This document shows positions 35,936 to 47,228 of a DNA stretch of 64,000 nucleotides, one piece after another (within the stretch, counting starts at the first letter, position 1; the number at the start of each line of letters is the position of its first letter). Location: NCBI RefSeq assembly GCF_003634695.1, contig NZ_RBWV01000012.1, forward strand, positions 62,001 to 126,000. Direction: 5' to 3'. The position numbers and the translations under genes are program-made. Origin of the DNA: Motilibacter peucedani (lineage in GTDB: Bacteria > Actinomycetota > Actinomycetes > Motilibacterales > Motilibacteraceae). The notes under the pieces are model-generated. The model did no database searches. It saw only the letters and a list, made by a program, of their open reading frames with translations, and was not told the DNA's origin.

Positions 35936-36502
35936 GTGCCTGCGATCCCGCCGACCACCCTGCGCACCGACCGCCTGCTGCTGCGAGCCTTCACCTCCGA
36001 CGACGAGGACGCGGTGCTCGCCGCGTGCGAGGACGCCGAGATCCAGCGGTGGACGACCGTGCCGTCGCCCTACCGCCGCGCGCACGCCCGCGCCTTCGTG
36101 CGCGAGCTGGTGCCGTCGTGGTGGGCGGAGGGCTCCGCCGCCGTCTTCGCGGTCGAGCGCAGGGGCGAGCTCGCCGCCTGCGTCGGGCTGCACCGCCGCC
36201 GGCCCGACCCGGCGGTCGCCGAGATCGGCTTCTGGTGCGCGCCGGGCCACCGCGGCCGGGGCGTCGTCACCGAGGCCGTCGCCGAGGTCGCGGCGTGGGG
36301 CTTCGACCAGCTCGGCCTCGCCCGGCTCGAGTGGTACGCAGAGGTCGGCAACCTCGCCTCGCGCCGCGTCGCAGACAAGCTCGGGTTCGCGCCCGAGGGC
36401 GTGGCACGCGGGCTGATCGCGCACCGCGGCGTACGCGTCGACGTCTGGTGCGCCGCGCTGCTCGCCGGCGAGCTGGTGCGGCCCGGGCCCCCCAGCGACT
36501 AG
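35936..36502 (+). CDS. GNAT N-acetyltransferase (RimJ/RimL type)
   Basis: 188 residues from GTG 35936. ATG 35897 (an ATGA overlap with the MFS stop) and ATG 35927 are in-frame alternatives; 35936 is preferred because a CACGAT box lies 13 nt upstream and homologues start just before the first strand (LRTDRLLLRAF). The acetyl-CoA loop is GHRGRGVVTEAV, followed by LEWYAEVGNLASRRVADKLGF. It probably acetylates a protein N-terminus or an amino sugar or antibiotic; target unknown. Its TAG overlaps the TAG of the convergent MscS gene. Confidence 0.88.
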   Translation: MPAIPPTTLRTDRLLLRAFTSDDEDAVLAACEDAEIQRWTTVPSPYRRAHARAFVRELVPSWWAEGSAAVFAVERRGELAACVGLHRRRPDPAVAEIGFWCAPGHRGRGVVTEAVAEVAAWGFDQLGLARLEWYAEVGNLASRRVADKLGFAPEGVARGLIAHRGVRVDVWCAALLAGELVRPGPPSD

Positions 36503-37514
36503 GCCTCGGGCACTGTCGAGGGCGGTGCGCCCGCGGCCGCCGCGCCGGCCCAGAGCCCCGTGCCGGAGCCGGCCGCCGCGGCGTCGGCCGAGAGCGCCTC
36601 TCGTACGCGTTGGCGCAGCTCCCGCGCGACCGCCCACTGCTGGAGCGGCTGGGTCTTGACGACCAGGCGCACCACCACCGAGTCGAGCGACATCGTCTCG
36701 ACGCCCCACACCTCGGGCTCCTCGAGGACGAAGGACGAGAGCTCGGGGTCGGCGGCGACCGAGCTCGCCGCGGCGGCGAGCAGCGCCTTCACCCGCGCCA
36801 CGTCGCTGTCGGGGGCGACCGGCACGTCGATGACGGCCCGCGCCCAGCCCTGGCTCATGTTGCCGACGCGCAGGATCTCGCCGTTGCGGACGTACCAGAC
36901 GGTGCCGTTGACGTCGCGGATGCGGGTCACGCGCAGTCCCACCGCTTCGACCACCCCGGTGGCCGGGCCCAGGTCGACGACGTCGCCGACGCCGAACTGG
37001 TCCTCGACGATGATGAAGACGCCGGAGAGGAAGTCCTTGACCAGCGACTGGGCGCCGAAGCCGAGCGCGACGCCCACGATCGAGACGCTGGCGAGCAGCG
37101 GGGCGATGTCGAGGCCCACCTCGCTGAGCACCATCAGCACGGCGATGCTGACGACGATGCCGGTGACGATGCTGCGCAGCACCGAGCCCATCGTCTGCAC
37201 GCGCTGGCTGCGCCGCTCCGAGAGCAGCGGGCTGCTCTCGAAGATGCTGGCGCGAGAGGCCTTGGCCAGCACGCCGGGCACGGTGCCCTCGGCCGCGCGG
37301 GCGACGAGGCCCGAGATCAGGCGGTGCAGCACCAGGCGCACGAGCACCGCGGCGGCGACGATGACGACGATCTTGAGCGGCTTGGCCAGCAGCCACTCGG
37401 CGAGCTGGCCGAGCCACTCGTGACCGGTCCAGCCCGAGACCGAGTCGCAGACGCCGTCGCAGGTGGTGTCGACGTAGGTGACCGGCGAGGGGGACGGGGA
37501 GGCGGCTGCGAGGA

Positions 37515-37518
<4 letters not shown>
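36499..37518 (-). CDS. MscS-family mechanosensitive ion channel
   Basis: 339 residues. No ATG, GTG or TTG fits near the expected start. CTG 37518 is proposed because it overlaps the prolyl oligopeptidase stop as CTGA, exactly like the GTGA/ATGA junctions elsewhere. The N-terminus is a short Ala/Ser/Pro stretch, then transmembrane helices (KIVVIVAAAVLVRLVLH; IVTGIVVSIAVLMVL) and the pore-lining helix with SIVGVALGFGAQSLVKDFLSG, followed by the beta domain (FGVGDVVDLG). It relieves osmotic downshock. The C-terminal tail is Ala/Gly-rich. Confidence 0.88.
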
Positions 37519-39608
<2,090 letters not shown>

Positions 39609-39793
39609 GGGGCCGACCCTACGGCCGGGGTCCGACGACGACGCTGGCGGTCGCCCCCGTCGCGCCGGACGACGCACCGCGGGTGAACGCTGCGTGACGC
39701 GCTGCCCAAACGTGTGGTGCAACGCGCGGGCGAGGCGCACACTGACCGCAGGACCGACGCGAGCCACGCGCCGGCCGCGGTGCTGGAGGCGAC

Positions 39794-40318
39794 ATGGCGC
39801 ACGCGCTCGTCCTGAACGCCAGCTACGAGCCGCTCTGCGTGGTGCCACTGCGCCGGGCGGTCGTGCTGGTCCTCGCGCAGAAGGCCGTCGTGGTCGAGAC
39901 GGCCGGCGACCGCGTGCTGCACTCCGAACGCACCAGCATGGACGCCCCGGCGGTGGTCCGGCTCCAGCACTACGTGCGCGTGCCCTACCGCCGCAGCGTG
40001 CCGCTGACCCGCCGGGCGGTGCTCGAGCGCGACGCGCACCGCTGCGCCTACTGCCCCAAGCGCGCCGACACCGTCGACCACGTCGTGCCGCGCTCCCGGG
40101 GCGGCCAGCACGCCTGGACCAACGTCGTGGCCGCGTGCTGCCGCTGCAACCACCGCAAGGGCAGCACGCTGCTCGCCGAGCTCGGCTGGGAGCTGCCGTT
40201 CACCCCCGCCGAGCCGCCGGCGAGCGTGGCGCTGGTCATCGGCTGGGTGCGCCGGCAGCCCGAGTGGGAGGCCTACCTCTCCCTGCCCGCCCCGGTGCAG
40301 GAGGCCGTCGCGGGCTGA
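39794..40318 (+). CDS. HNH endonuclease
   Basis: 174 residues. The HNH core CAYCPKRADTVDHVVPRSRGG plus CCRCNHRKG gives four Cys zinc ligands and the beta-beta-alpha-metal fold; the first Cys pair is in CAYC and the second in CCRC. The N-terminal HALVLNASYEPLCVVPLRRA is typical of the widespread single-domain actinobacterial and cyanobacterial HNH proteins. DNA target unknown. ATG 39794 follows GGAGG. Comparable genes lie near glbO/pepN in mycobacteria, as I recall. Confidence 0.93.
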   Translation: MAHALVLNASYEPLCVVPLRRAVVLVLAQKAVVVETAGDRVLHSERTSMDAPAVVRLQHYVRVPYRRSVPLTRRAVLERDAHRCAYCPKRADTVDHVVPRSRGGQHAWTNVVAACCRCNHRKGSTLLAELGWELPFTPAEPPASVALVIGWVRRQPEWEAYLSLPAPVQEAVAG

Positions 40319-40335
40319 CGGTTACCGGTCGGCCG

Positions 40336-40373
40336 CAGCGGGGACACGCCCGGCGTGACCGCTGTCCCCGCTG
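40336..40373. terminator. Hairpin after the HNH gene
   Basis: CAGCGGGGACA (40336-40346) pairs perfectly with TGTCCCCGCTG (40363-40373), with a 16-nt loop that itself contains a short GC pairing. It starts 18 bp after the HNH stop. Probable terminator; an operator is the alternative. Confidence 0.6.
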
Positions 40374-40394
40374 ACCCAGCCCGCCGCGACCGCC

Positions 40395-40419
40395 CGACCG
40401 CAGCCGTACGCTGCGGTCG
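40395..40419. promoter_or_regulatory. Inverted repeat next to the malQ ribosome site
   Basis: CGACCGCAGC (40395-40404) and GCTGCGGTCG (40410-40419) are perfect 10-bp arms around CGTAC. The right arm runs into the GAGGAGG ribosome site, 12 bp before ATG 40432. It could be an operator or a leader hairpin that restricts ribosome access. Confidence 0.55.
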
Positions 40420-40431
40420 AGGAGGTGCGCG

Positions 40432-42594
40432 ATGAGCGCCCTGAGCGCCGAGCTGTCCGAGCTCGCCGACGCCTACGGCGTCGCGACCGACTTCCACGAC
40501 TGGCAGGGCGAGCAGCGCCGGCCGAGCGCCGAGACGATCACCGCCGTGCTGGCGGCCCTCGGGGTCGACGCTGCCACGCCCGAGGCGGCGCGGACGGCGT
40601 TGGAGCGCGTACGCAGCGCTGCCTGGCGCCGCGTGCTCCCTGCCTGCGTCATCGTCCGGCAGGGAGCCGGTCACGCGAGCGTGGGTGTGCACGTGCCGCA
40701 CCGGAGCGCCGTGCTGGTGGAGGTCGAGCTCGAAGAGGGCGGCACCCGTCCGCTCGAGCAGGCCGACCGCTGGGTGGACCCGCAGGACGTCGACGGCGTG
40801 CTCACCGGCGAGGCGACCTTCACCGTGCCCGACGACCTGCCGCTCGGCTACCACCGGCTGCGCGCCAGCGGCGAGGTGTCGGGCGAGGCGCTGCTGGTGG
40901 TCACGCCGCACTCGCTGGGCCTGCCGCCCTCGGTGCGCGGGAGCAGCACCGGGCGGGTGTGGGGCTTCGCCACCCAGCTCTACTCGACGCGCTCGCGCAG
41001 CTCCTGGGCGCTGGGCGACCTCGCCGACCTCTCGACGCTGGCTGCGTGGAGCGGGCGCGAGCACGGCGCCGGCTTCGTGCTGGTCAACCCGCTGCACGCT
41101 GCCGAGCCGGTGCCGCCGATGGAGCCCTCGCCCTACCTCCCGGCGACACGGCGCTTCTTCAACCCGGTCTACCTGCGGGTGGAGGACGTCGCGGAGCTCG
41201 CCGGCGCCCCGGACGACGTGCGCTCGCGCGTCGAGGAGCTCGCCGCCGCCCAGCAGGCGGTCTCGCTCACGCCCGACCCGATCGACCGCGACGCCGTGTG
41301 GGCCGCCAAGCGCGAGGCGCTCGAGCTGGTCCACGCGCTCGCGCGCTCGCCCGAGCGCCAGGCCGCCTACGACGCCTTCCGCGAGCGCGAGGGCGACGGG
41401 CTCGTCGACTTCGCCACCTGGTGCGCGCTGTCCGCAGAGCTCGACGCGCCCTGGCAGGAGTGGCCGGAGGGCCTGCGCGACCCGGCCTCTGCCGAGGTGG
41501 CGGCCGCGCGCGAGCGGCTCGCCGACCAGGTCGACTTCTGGAGCTGGCTGCAGTGGCTGCTCGACGAGCAGCTGACCGCGGCCCAGGCGGCGGCGACCGG
41601 CTCGGGCATGGCGCTGGGCATCATGCACGACCTCGCCGTCGGCGTGCACCCGTCGAGCGCCGACGCGTGGGCTCTGCAGTCGGCACTCGCCCAGGGCGTG
41701 AGCGTCGGCGCCCCGCCGGACGCCTACAACCAGCAGGGCCAGGACTGGTCGCAGCCCCCGTGGCGTCCCAACGTGCTGGCCGAGACCGGCTACGCCGCCT
41801 ACCGGGCGATGATCCGCACGATCCTGCGCCACTCCGGCGGCATCCGCGTCGACCACGTGCTCGGGCTGTTCCGCCTGTGGTGGGTGCCCACCGGCTCGGC
41901 GCCGACCGAGGGCACCTACGTGCGCTACGACGCCGACGCGCTGGTCGGCATCCTGGCGCTCGAGGCGTCGCGGGCCGGTGCGGTCGTCGTCGGTGAGGAC
42001 CTCGGCACCGTCGAGCCCGGCGTGCGCGACTTCCTCAAGGACCGCGGCATCCTCGGCACCTCGATCCTGTGGTTCGAGCGCGACTGGGACCGCGGCGTAC
42101 CCCTGCGCCCCGAGCAGTGGCGCGAGCTCTCGCTCGCGTCCGTCACCACGCACGACCTGCCGCCGACCGCCGGCTACCTCGCCGGCGAGCACATCCGCCT
42201 GCGCGACGAGCTCGGCCTGCTCACCCGCCCGGTCGAGGAGGAGCGCGCCGCCGACGCGGAGGAGCAGCGGTCGTGGATCGACGCGCTGCTCTCCGAGGGC
42301 TTCCTGCGTGCGGAGGACCGCGACGACGAGCAGGCCGTCGTGGAGGCCCTGCACCGCCTGGTCGTCGCCACACCGGCGCTGCTCGTGGGGGTGGCCCTGC
42401 CCGACGCGGTGGGGGAGCGGCGCGCCATCAACCAGCCGGGCACCTTCCGCGAGTACCCCAACTGGAAGCTGCCGCTGTGCGACGGGTCCGGGGAGCCGGT
42501 GCTGCTCGAGGACCTCGTCGCCGACGCCCGCGCCAACTCCCTGGCCCGGGTCGTCGACGAGGGGCTGCGCCACGGCGTGGGGCACCGCTCGTGA
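40432..42594 (+). CDS. malQ: 4-alpha-glucanotransferase (amylomaltase, GH77)
   Basis: 720 residues, the long actinobacterial form with an extra N-terminal beta-rich domain (about 60-170). The GH77 barrel has the nucleophile Asp474 in GIRVDHVLG, acid/base Glu522 in VVGEDLG, and the THDLPPTAGYL and NQPGTFREYPNWKLPL segments. It moves alpha-1,4-glucan chains between maltodextrins in the cytoplasm. With the alpha-glucosidase at 30323 it suggests maltodextrin or glycogen turnover. ATG 40432 follows GAGGAGG. Confidence 0.95.
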   Translation: MSALSAELSELADAYGVATDFHDWQGEQRRPSAETITAVLAALGVDAATPEAARTALERVRSAAWRRVLPACVIVRQGAGHASVGVHVPHRSAVLVEVELEEGGTRPLEQADRWVDPQDVDGVLTGEATFTVPDDLPLGYHRLRASGEVSGEALLVVTPHSLGLPPSVRGSSTGRVWGFATQLYSTRSRSSWALGDLADLSTLAAWSGREHGAGFVLVNPLHAAEPVPPMEPSPYLPATRRFFNPVYLRVEDVAELAGAPDDVRSRVEELAAAQQAVSLTPDPIDRDAVWAAKREALELVHALARSPERQAAYDAFREREGDGLVDFATWCALSAELDAPWQEWPEGLRDPASAEVAAARERLADQVDFWSWLQWLLDEQLTAAQAAATGSGMALGIMHDLAVGVHPSSADAWALQSALAQGVSVGAPPDAYNQQGQDWSQPPWRPNVLAETGYAAYRAMIRTILRHSGGIRVDHVLGLFRLWWVPTGSAPTEGTYVRYDADALVGILALEASRAGAVVVGEDLGTVEPGVRDFLKDRGILGTSILWFERDWDRGVPLRPEQWRELSLASVTTHDLPPTAGYLAGEHIRLRDELGLLTRPVEEERAADAEEQRSWIDALLSEGFLRAEDRDDEQAVVEALHRLVVATPALLVGVALPDAVGERRAINQPGTFREYPNWKLPLCDGSGEPVLLEDLVADARANSLARVVDEGLRHGVGHRS

Positions 42595-42610
42595 GCGGGT
42601 CCCGGCTCGC

Positions 42611-42616
42611 TAGGCT
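42611..42616 (+). promoter_or_regulatory. -10 box (TAGGCT) before the small membrane protein gene
   Basis: TAGGCT begins 13 nt before GTG 42624, consistent with a nearly leaderless transcript as at ettA (22701) and valS (58601). Confidence 0.45.
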
Positions 42617-42623
42617 GGCGCGC

Positions 42624-43028
42624 GTGACCCACCGAGCACACGCCTCCGCCCCGGGTTCCGCCGCCATCCTGCGCCGGAGCTTCCGGCGCCGGCTCGGTGC
42701 CGCGTACGCCGCGGTGCTGCCGCTGCTGGCGTTGGCGACCGCCTCGCCGGCCTTCGCCGAGACCCACCGCTCCGACGGTGACGACCCCGGCTCCGGCATC
42801 GGCGTGCTGCAGACCATCGGCGTCTACATCGGCATCCCGCTCGCGGTCTACCTCGTCGTCGCGCTGCTCACCTTCGCGCCGTCGACGACGCGCGGCCCCC
42901 GCTACCGCCCGGGCGCCGGCTGGGACGCCGACGCCACCTGGCTGGGCGGCCCGACCGGCAAGCACGCCGCCCCCGACGCGGACACTCCGCGGGCCCAGGG
43001 CTCGGGTGGCGCCAGTGGCTCCTGGTGA
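42624..43028 (+). CDS. Small exported or membrane protein, unknown function
   Basis: 134 residues. A basic N-terminus and hydrophobic stretch ending in ASPAFAE look like a signal peptide (about 1-46). A second hydrophobic helix follows (IGVYIGIPLAVYLVVALLTF), then a Gly/Pro-rich tail with RYRPGAGWDADATWLGGP. Similar proteins accompany the DUF5130-like gene and pepN in other actinobacteria, as I recall. The function is unknown. The stop overlaps the start region of the next gene. Confidence 0.8.
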   Translation: MTHRAHASAPGSAAILRRSFRRRLGAAYAAVLPLLALATASPAFAETHRSDGDDPGSGIGVLQTIGVYIGIPLAVYLVVALLTFAPSTTRGPRYRPGAGWDADATWLGGPTGKHAAPDADTPRAQGSGGASGSW

Positions 43029-43383
43029 GCCCTTCCGCGACCGGCACCGCCAGCAGATAGAGCGCGCCCGCGCCGAGGCAGCCGACCGCTACGGCCTGCC
43101 CGTCGCGGTCTTCGTCGGCACGGTGCACTCGCGCGCCTCGGCCGAGGCGATGCTGGCCCGGCTGGGCCCCGAGGCCGCCGAGACCGTGCTGGTCGCGGTC
43201 GACCCCGCCTCCCGGCGGGTGGAGGTCGTCACCGGTGCAGCCGCCCGCAGCCGCGTCGACGACCGCGTCGCCGCGCTGGTCACCCTCAGCATGACCGCGT
43301 CGTTCGCCGTCGGCGACCTGGCCGGCGGCATCGCCCTGGGCGTGCGCATGCTCGGCGAGCACGCCGGCCGCGCCCGCCGCTGA
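43015..43383 (+). CDS. DUF5130-like protein (TPM-type fold)
   Basis: 122 residues from GTG 43015; GTG 43006 is in frame upstream. An Arg/Glu-rich helix (RDRHRQQIERARAEA) leads into GLPVAVFVGTVHS and TVLVAVDPASRRVEVVTG, a TPM-like alpha/beta pattern; the TASFAVGDLAGGIALGVRML tail is moderately hydrophobic. It overlaps the preceding gene by about 14 nt, implying coupling. Function unknown. The family name is given from memory of the pattern and is tentative. Confidence 0.75.
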   Translation: MAPGEPFRDRHRQQIERARAEAADRYGLPVAVFVGTVHSRASAEAMLARLGPEAAETVLVAVDPASRRVEVVTGAAARSRVDDRVAALVTLSMTASFAVGDLAGGIALGVRMLGEHAGRARR

Positions 43384-43385
43384 CC

Positions 43386-43413
43386 CCGTCGCACCCGAGG
43401 TCGGGCGCGACGG
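43386..43413. terminator. Hairpin between convergent DUF5130-like and pepN genes
   Basis: CCGTCGC (43386-43392) pairs with GCGACGG (43407-43413). After one mismatch an inner CCCG/CGGG helix closes an AGGT loop. It lies in the 46-bp gap between convergent genes, so bidirectional termination is likely. Confidence 0.65.
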
Positions 43414-43429
43414 AGCTGGCGGGCGGGTG

Positions 43430-45976
43430 TCAGCCCCGGTCGCGCGCCTGGGCGCGCAGGGCGCGGGCGACGCCGTCGCGCGACTCGAGCACCAGCCGGC
43501 GCAGCGAGGCGGGCGCGGAGCCGGCCTCGGCGAGCCAGCGGTCGGTGCGGGCGAGCAGCTCCTCGGAGGCGAGCAGCGTCGGGTAGAGCCCGACCACGAT
43601 GGTCTGCGCGGTCTCGTTGGTGCGCGAGGCCCAGGTCGGCTCGAGCGCCTCGAAGTAGCGCTCGACGTAGGGCGCGACCAGCTGCTCCTGCCCTGCCTGC
43701 GCGAAGCCGCCGACGGTCGCGACCAGCAGGGAGTTCGGCAGGTCGGCGTCCTCGAAGATGGCCTTCCACGCCGACGCCTTGGCCTCGGCGGTGGGCCGGG
43801 CGGCCCGGGCCGCGGCCGCGTGGCGCTCGCCGGTGGCGGTCTTGTCGCGCTCCAGCTCGGCCTCGACGGCCTCGTCGCCGAGCCGCCCGCCGGCCACGAG
43901 GGCGTGCAGCAGGTCCCAGCGCAGGTCGGTGTCGACCTCGAGGCCCTCCCACGCCAGCTCGCCGGTGTAGAGCGCGTGGACGACCTCGAGCTGCTCCTCG
44001 CTGCGCGCGGCCGCGGCGAACGCCCGCACGAGCTGGAGCTGGGCGTCGCTGCCCGGCTGCGCGGCCTCGGCCAGCGAGCGGGTGCCGGAGGCGAGCTGGT
44101 CGGCCGCCTGCTCCTTGAACGCCGGGTCGACGTAGAGCCGTGACACGACCTCGGCCTGGCGCAGCACCGAGCGCAGCATGGCGCTGTCGTCCTCGGTCTG
44201 CGCGCCCTCGAGCGCCAGGGCGAGGTAGTCGCGGGCGCGGATCTCGGTGTCGCGGCACATGTCCCACGCCGCGCCCCAGCACAGCGCGCGGGGCAGCGAG
44301 TCGCGGACCTGCGCGAGCGAGGACACCAGCGTGGCGACCGAGCGCTCGTCGAGGCGGATCTTGGCGAAGGCCAGGTCGTCGTCGTTGAGCAGCAGCAGGT
44401 CGGGCTGGCGCTCGCCGACGAGCTCTGGCACCTCGGTCGAGGGGCCGTCGACGTCGACCTCGACGTAGCGGCGGCGGGCGAGCCCGCCCTCGGCGAGGTC
44501 GTAGAGGCCGATGCCCAGCCGGTACGGGCGCAGCGTCGGCCACTCGGCCGGCGCCTCCTGGAGCACGGCGAAGCGGGAGTAGGTGCCCTCGCCGGCCACC
44601 TCGATCGAGGGCCGCAGCGTGTTGACGCCGGCGGTCTCGAGCCAGGTGCCCGACCACGCCGACAGGTCACGCCCGCTGCTGCGCTCGAGCTCGACCAGCA
44701 GGTCGCCGAGGGTCGTGTTGGCGTAGGCGTGCTTGGCGAAGTAGGTGCGGATGCCGGCGAAGAACGCGTCGCGCCCGACGTAGGCCACCAGCTGCTTGAG
44801 CACCGAGGCGCCCTTGGCGTAGGTGATGCCGTCGAAGTTGACCTCGACGTCCTCGAGGTCGTTGATCTCGGCGACGATCGGGTGGGTGCTCGGCAGCTGG
44901 TCCTGGCGGTAGGCCCAGGTCTTCTCCGTGGTGGCGAAGGTGGTCCAGGCCTCGGTGTACTTCGTGGCCTCAGCGGCGGCGACGTGGCTCACGAACTCCG
45001 CGAAGGACTCGTTGAGCCACAGGTCGTTCCACCACTTCATGGTCACGAGGTCGCCGAACCACATGTGCGCCAGCTCGTGCAGCACGGTGATGGCGCGGCG
45101 CTCGACGGCGGCCTCGCTCACGCGCGAGCGGAAGACGTAGTCCTCGAGGATCGTCACGCAGCCGACGTTCTCCATCGCGCCGGCGTTGAACTCGGGGACG
45201 AAGAGCTGGTCGTACTTCTCGAACGGGTAGGCGAGGTCGAACGCCTCCTCGTAGAAGTCGAAGCCCTGCTGGGTCAGGAGCAGGATCTCGTCGGCGTCGA
45301 GGTGCTCGGCGAGCGTGCGCCGGCAGAAGACGGCGGCCGGCACGCTGCCCTTGCGGGAGGTGAGCGAGCTGCGCACCACCGCGTACGGCCCGGCGACCAG
45401 CGCCGTCACGTAGGACGAGAGCCGCGGTGTCGGCGCGAAGCGCCAGGTCGCGACGCCGTCGCCGGTGGGCTCGGACTCGGGCGTGGCGGAGACCGAGACG
45501 ACCTGCCAGTGAGCCGGCGCGGTGACCGTGAGCGTGAAGGTGGCCTTGAGGTCGGGCTGCTCGAAGACGGCGAACATCCGGCGCGAGTCGGCCACCTCGA
45601 ACTGGGAGTAGAGGTAGGTCTCGCCGTCGACCGGGTCGACGAAGCGGTGCAGGCCCTCACCGGTACGCATGTAGGTGCAGTTCGCGACGACCCGCAGCTC
45701 GTTCTCGGCGGCCAGGCCGTCGAGGGCGATGCGGGTGCCGTCGAAGACGGTCGCCGGGTCGAGGGCGGTGCCGTTGAGCTCGACGAGCTCGACGCTGTCG
45801 GCGACCAGGTCGACGAAGGTCGAGGTGCCCGGAGCGGAGCAGCGGAACCGTGCGGTGGTGCTCGAGCGGAAGGTCGGTCCGCTGCCGGTGACGTCGAGGT
45901 CGATCGAGTAGGACTCGGTGGAGAGCACGTCGGCGCGTGCGCTGGCCTCGTCGCGGGTGAGGTTCATGCCGGGCAT
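43430..45976 (-). CDS. pepN: Aminopeptidase N (M1 family)
   Basis: 848 residues, the usual actinobacterial PepN length. ATG 45976 (MPGMNLTRDEA) matches the family N-terminus; ATG 45985 and 45967 are alternatives. The exopeptidase motif GAMEN and the zinc site HELAHMWFGDLV with the distal Glu in WLNESFAEF (about residues 295-325) are intact; an ERAP1-like helical C-terminal domain follows. It releases N-terminal residues from peptides in the cytoplasm, fitting with the ClpP proteases nearby. Divergent from the DsbA-like gene. Confidence 0.96.
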   Translation of the reverse strand: MPGMNLTRDEASARADVLSTESYSIDLDVTGSGPTFRSSTTARFRCSAPGTSTFVDLVADSVELVELNGTALDPATVFDGTRIALDGLAAENELRVVANCTYMRTGEGLHRFVDPVDGETYLYSQFEVADSRRMFAVFEQPDLKATFTLTVTAPAHWQVVSVSATPESEPTGDGVATWRFAPTPRLSSYVTALVAGPYAVVRSSLTSRKGSVPAAVFCRRTLAEHLDADEILLLTQQGFDFYEEAFDLAYPFEKYDQLFVPEFNAGAMENVGCVTILEDYVFRSRVSEAAVERRAITVLHELAHMWFGDLVTMKWWNDLWLNESFAEFVSHVAAAEATKYTEAWTTFATTEKTWAYRQDQLPSTHPIVAEINDLEDVEVNFDGITYAKGASVLKQLVAYVGRDAFFAGIRTYFAKHAYANTTLGDLLVELERSSGRDLSAWSGTWLETAGVNTLRPSIEVAGEGTYSRFAVLQEAPAEWPTLRPYRLGIGLYDLAEGGLARRRYVEVDVDGPSTEVPELVGERQPDLLLLNDDDLAFAKIRLDERSVATLVSSLAQVRDSLPRALCWGAAWDMCRDTEIRARDYLALALEGAQTEDDSAMLRSVLRQAEVVSRLYVDPAFKEQAADQLASGTRSLAEAAQPGSDAQLQLVRAFAAAARSEEQLEVVHALYTGELAWEGLEVDTDLRWDLLHALVAGGRLGDEAVEAELERDKTATGERHAAAARAARPTAEAKASAWKAIFEDADLPNSLLVATVGGFAQAGQEQLVAPYVERYFEALEPTWASRTNETAQTIVVGLYPTLLASEELLARTDRWLAEAGSAPASLRRLVLESRDGVARALRAQARDRG

Positions 45977-46085
45977 GCGGGGCATCTTCCCATGCGCCCG
46001 CCGCCGGTCCGCCAGCCGGGAATGCGCGTGGCGCGCGCGGTGCTGCCGCTGGTTGGCAACGCCCCCATCAGGAAGGGACTCGTCG

Positions 46086-46700
46086 ATGAGCGAGCGCACC
46101 ACGGCACACTTCTGGTTCGACCCCCTCTGCCCCTGGGCGTGGATGAGCTCGCGCTGGGTGCGCGAGGTCGAGGAGGTGCGCGAGATCGACGTCGAGTGGC
46201 ACGTCATGTCGCTCGCCTACCTCAACGAGGGCCGCGAGCTGCCCGAGCAGTACGTCGAGATGATGAAGAAGGCCTGGGGGCCGGTGCGGGTGGTCATCGC
46301 CGCCGAGCAGGCCCACGGCAACGAGGTCGTCCTCCCGCTCTACGAGGCGATGGGCCGGCGCATCCACAACGACGGCCGCGGCTCCGACGACTTCGCCGCG
46401 ATCATCGACGAGGCCCTCGCCGAGGTCGGCCTGCCCGCCGAGCTGGCCTCGGCCGCCACCTCCACCGACTACGACGAGGCCCTGAAGAAGAGCCACCACT
46501 CCGGCATGGACCAGGTCGGCATGGACGTCGGCACCCCGGTGATCAGCGTCGACGGCGTCGCCTTCTTCGGCCCGGTGGTCTCGCCGGCACCCAAGGGCGA
46601 GGCGGCCGGCCGGCTGTGGGACGGCGTGGTGCTCGTGGCCGGCACCGACGGCTTCTTCGAGCTCAAGCGCACCCGCACCCGCGACCCGATCTTCGACTAG
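46086..46700 (+). CDS. DsbA-family oxidoreductase (mycothiol-dependent nitroreductase-like, Rv2466c type)
   Basis: 204 residues from ATG 46086. A thioredoxin fold with a helical insert; the active site reads FDPLCPWAW with Cys15 but Ala18 where the M. tuberculosis Rv2466c protein has a second Cys (CPWC). GTPVISVDGVAFFGPV is the cis-Pro region. The family uses mycothiol to reduce disulphides or nitro compounds; a single Cys fits a monothiol mechanism. The rpiB gene follows at 46720, in the same order as in mycobacteria as I recall. Confidence 0.88.
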   Translation: MSERTTAHFWFDPLCPWAWMSSRWVREVEEVREIDVEWHVMSLAYLNEGRELPEQYVEMMKKAWGPVRVVIAAEQAHGNEVVLPLYEAMGRRIHNDGRGSDDFAAIIDEALAEVGLPAELASAATSTDYDEALKKSHHSGMDQVGMDVGTPVISVDGVAFFGPVVSPAPKGEAAGRLWDGVVLVAGTDGFFELKRTRTRDPIFD

Positions 46701-46719
46701 CCAGTGGTTGGATGCGCCT

Positions 46720-47196
46720 ATGCGCGTCCACCTCGGCAGCGACCACGCAGGCTTCGAGCTCAAGCAGGCGGTGGCGGCGTGGCTCACGGCCAACGGCCAC
46801 GAGCCCGTCGACCACGGCCCGGCAGAGCTCGACCCGCAGGACGACTACCCCCCGTTCGTCCTGCGGGCGGCGGAGGCCGTGGTCGCCGACCCGGGCAGCC
46901 TCGGGGCGGTCTTCGGCGGCTCGGGCAACGGCGAGCAGATCGCGGCCAACAAGGTGCGCGGCGTGCGCGCGATCCTCGCGTGGAACTCCGACACCGCGGA
47001 GCTGGGCCGGCGCCACAACGACGCCAACGTCATCTCGATGGCGGGCCGGCTCACCTCGGTCGAGGACGCCACCGCGTTCGTGAAGCTGTTCCTCGAGACC
47101 GGGTTCGAGGGCGGGCGCCATGCCCGCCGGCTCGAGATGCTCTCGGCCTACGAGGCCGGCGAGGGCCTGCCGCCGCTCCCGGATGCGCTGGGCTGA
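46720..47196 (+). CDS. rpiB: Ribose-5-phosphate isomerase B
   Basis: 158 residues from ATG 46720; a TTG 46708 extension is possible but unneeded. It interconverts ribose 5-phosphate and ribulose 5-phosphate. [11 protein letters not shown] at the N-terminus and [14 protein letters not shown] are the RpiB substrate and active-site loops; the usual Cys is replaced by Ser in this loop, with Glu nearby as the base, as in the mycobacterial enzymes. It sits between the DsbA-like and DNA glycosylase genes. Confidence 0.95.
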   Translation: MRVHLGSDHAGFELKQAVAAWLTANGHEPVDHGPAELDPQDDYPPFVLRAAEAVVADPGSLGAVFGGSGNGEQIAANKVRGVRAILAWNSDTAELGRRHNDANVISMAGRLTSVEDATAFVKLFLETGFEGGRHARRLEMLSAYEAGEGLPPLPDALG

Positions 47197-47228
47197 GCTC
47201 TCTGGTGGACTCTGCCGGGTGAGCAGCC

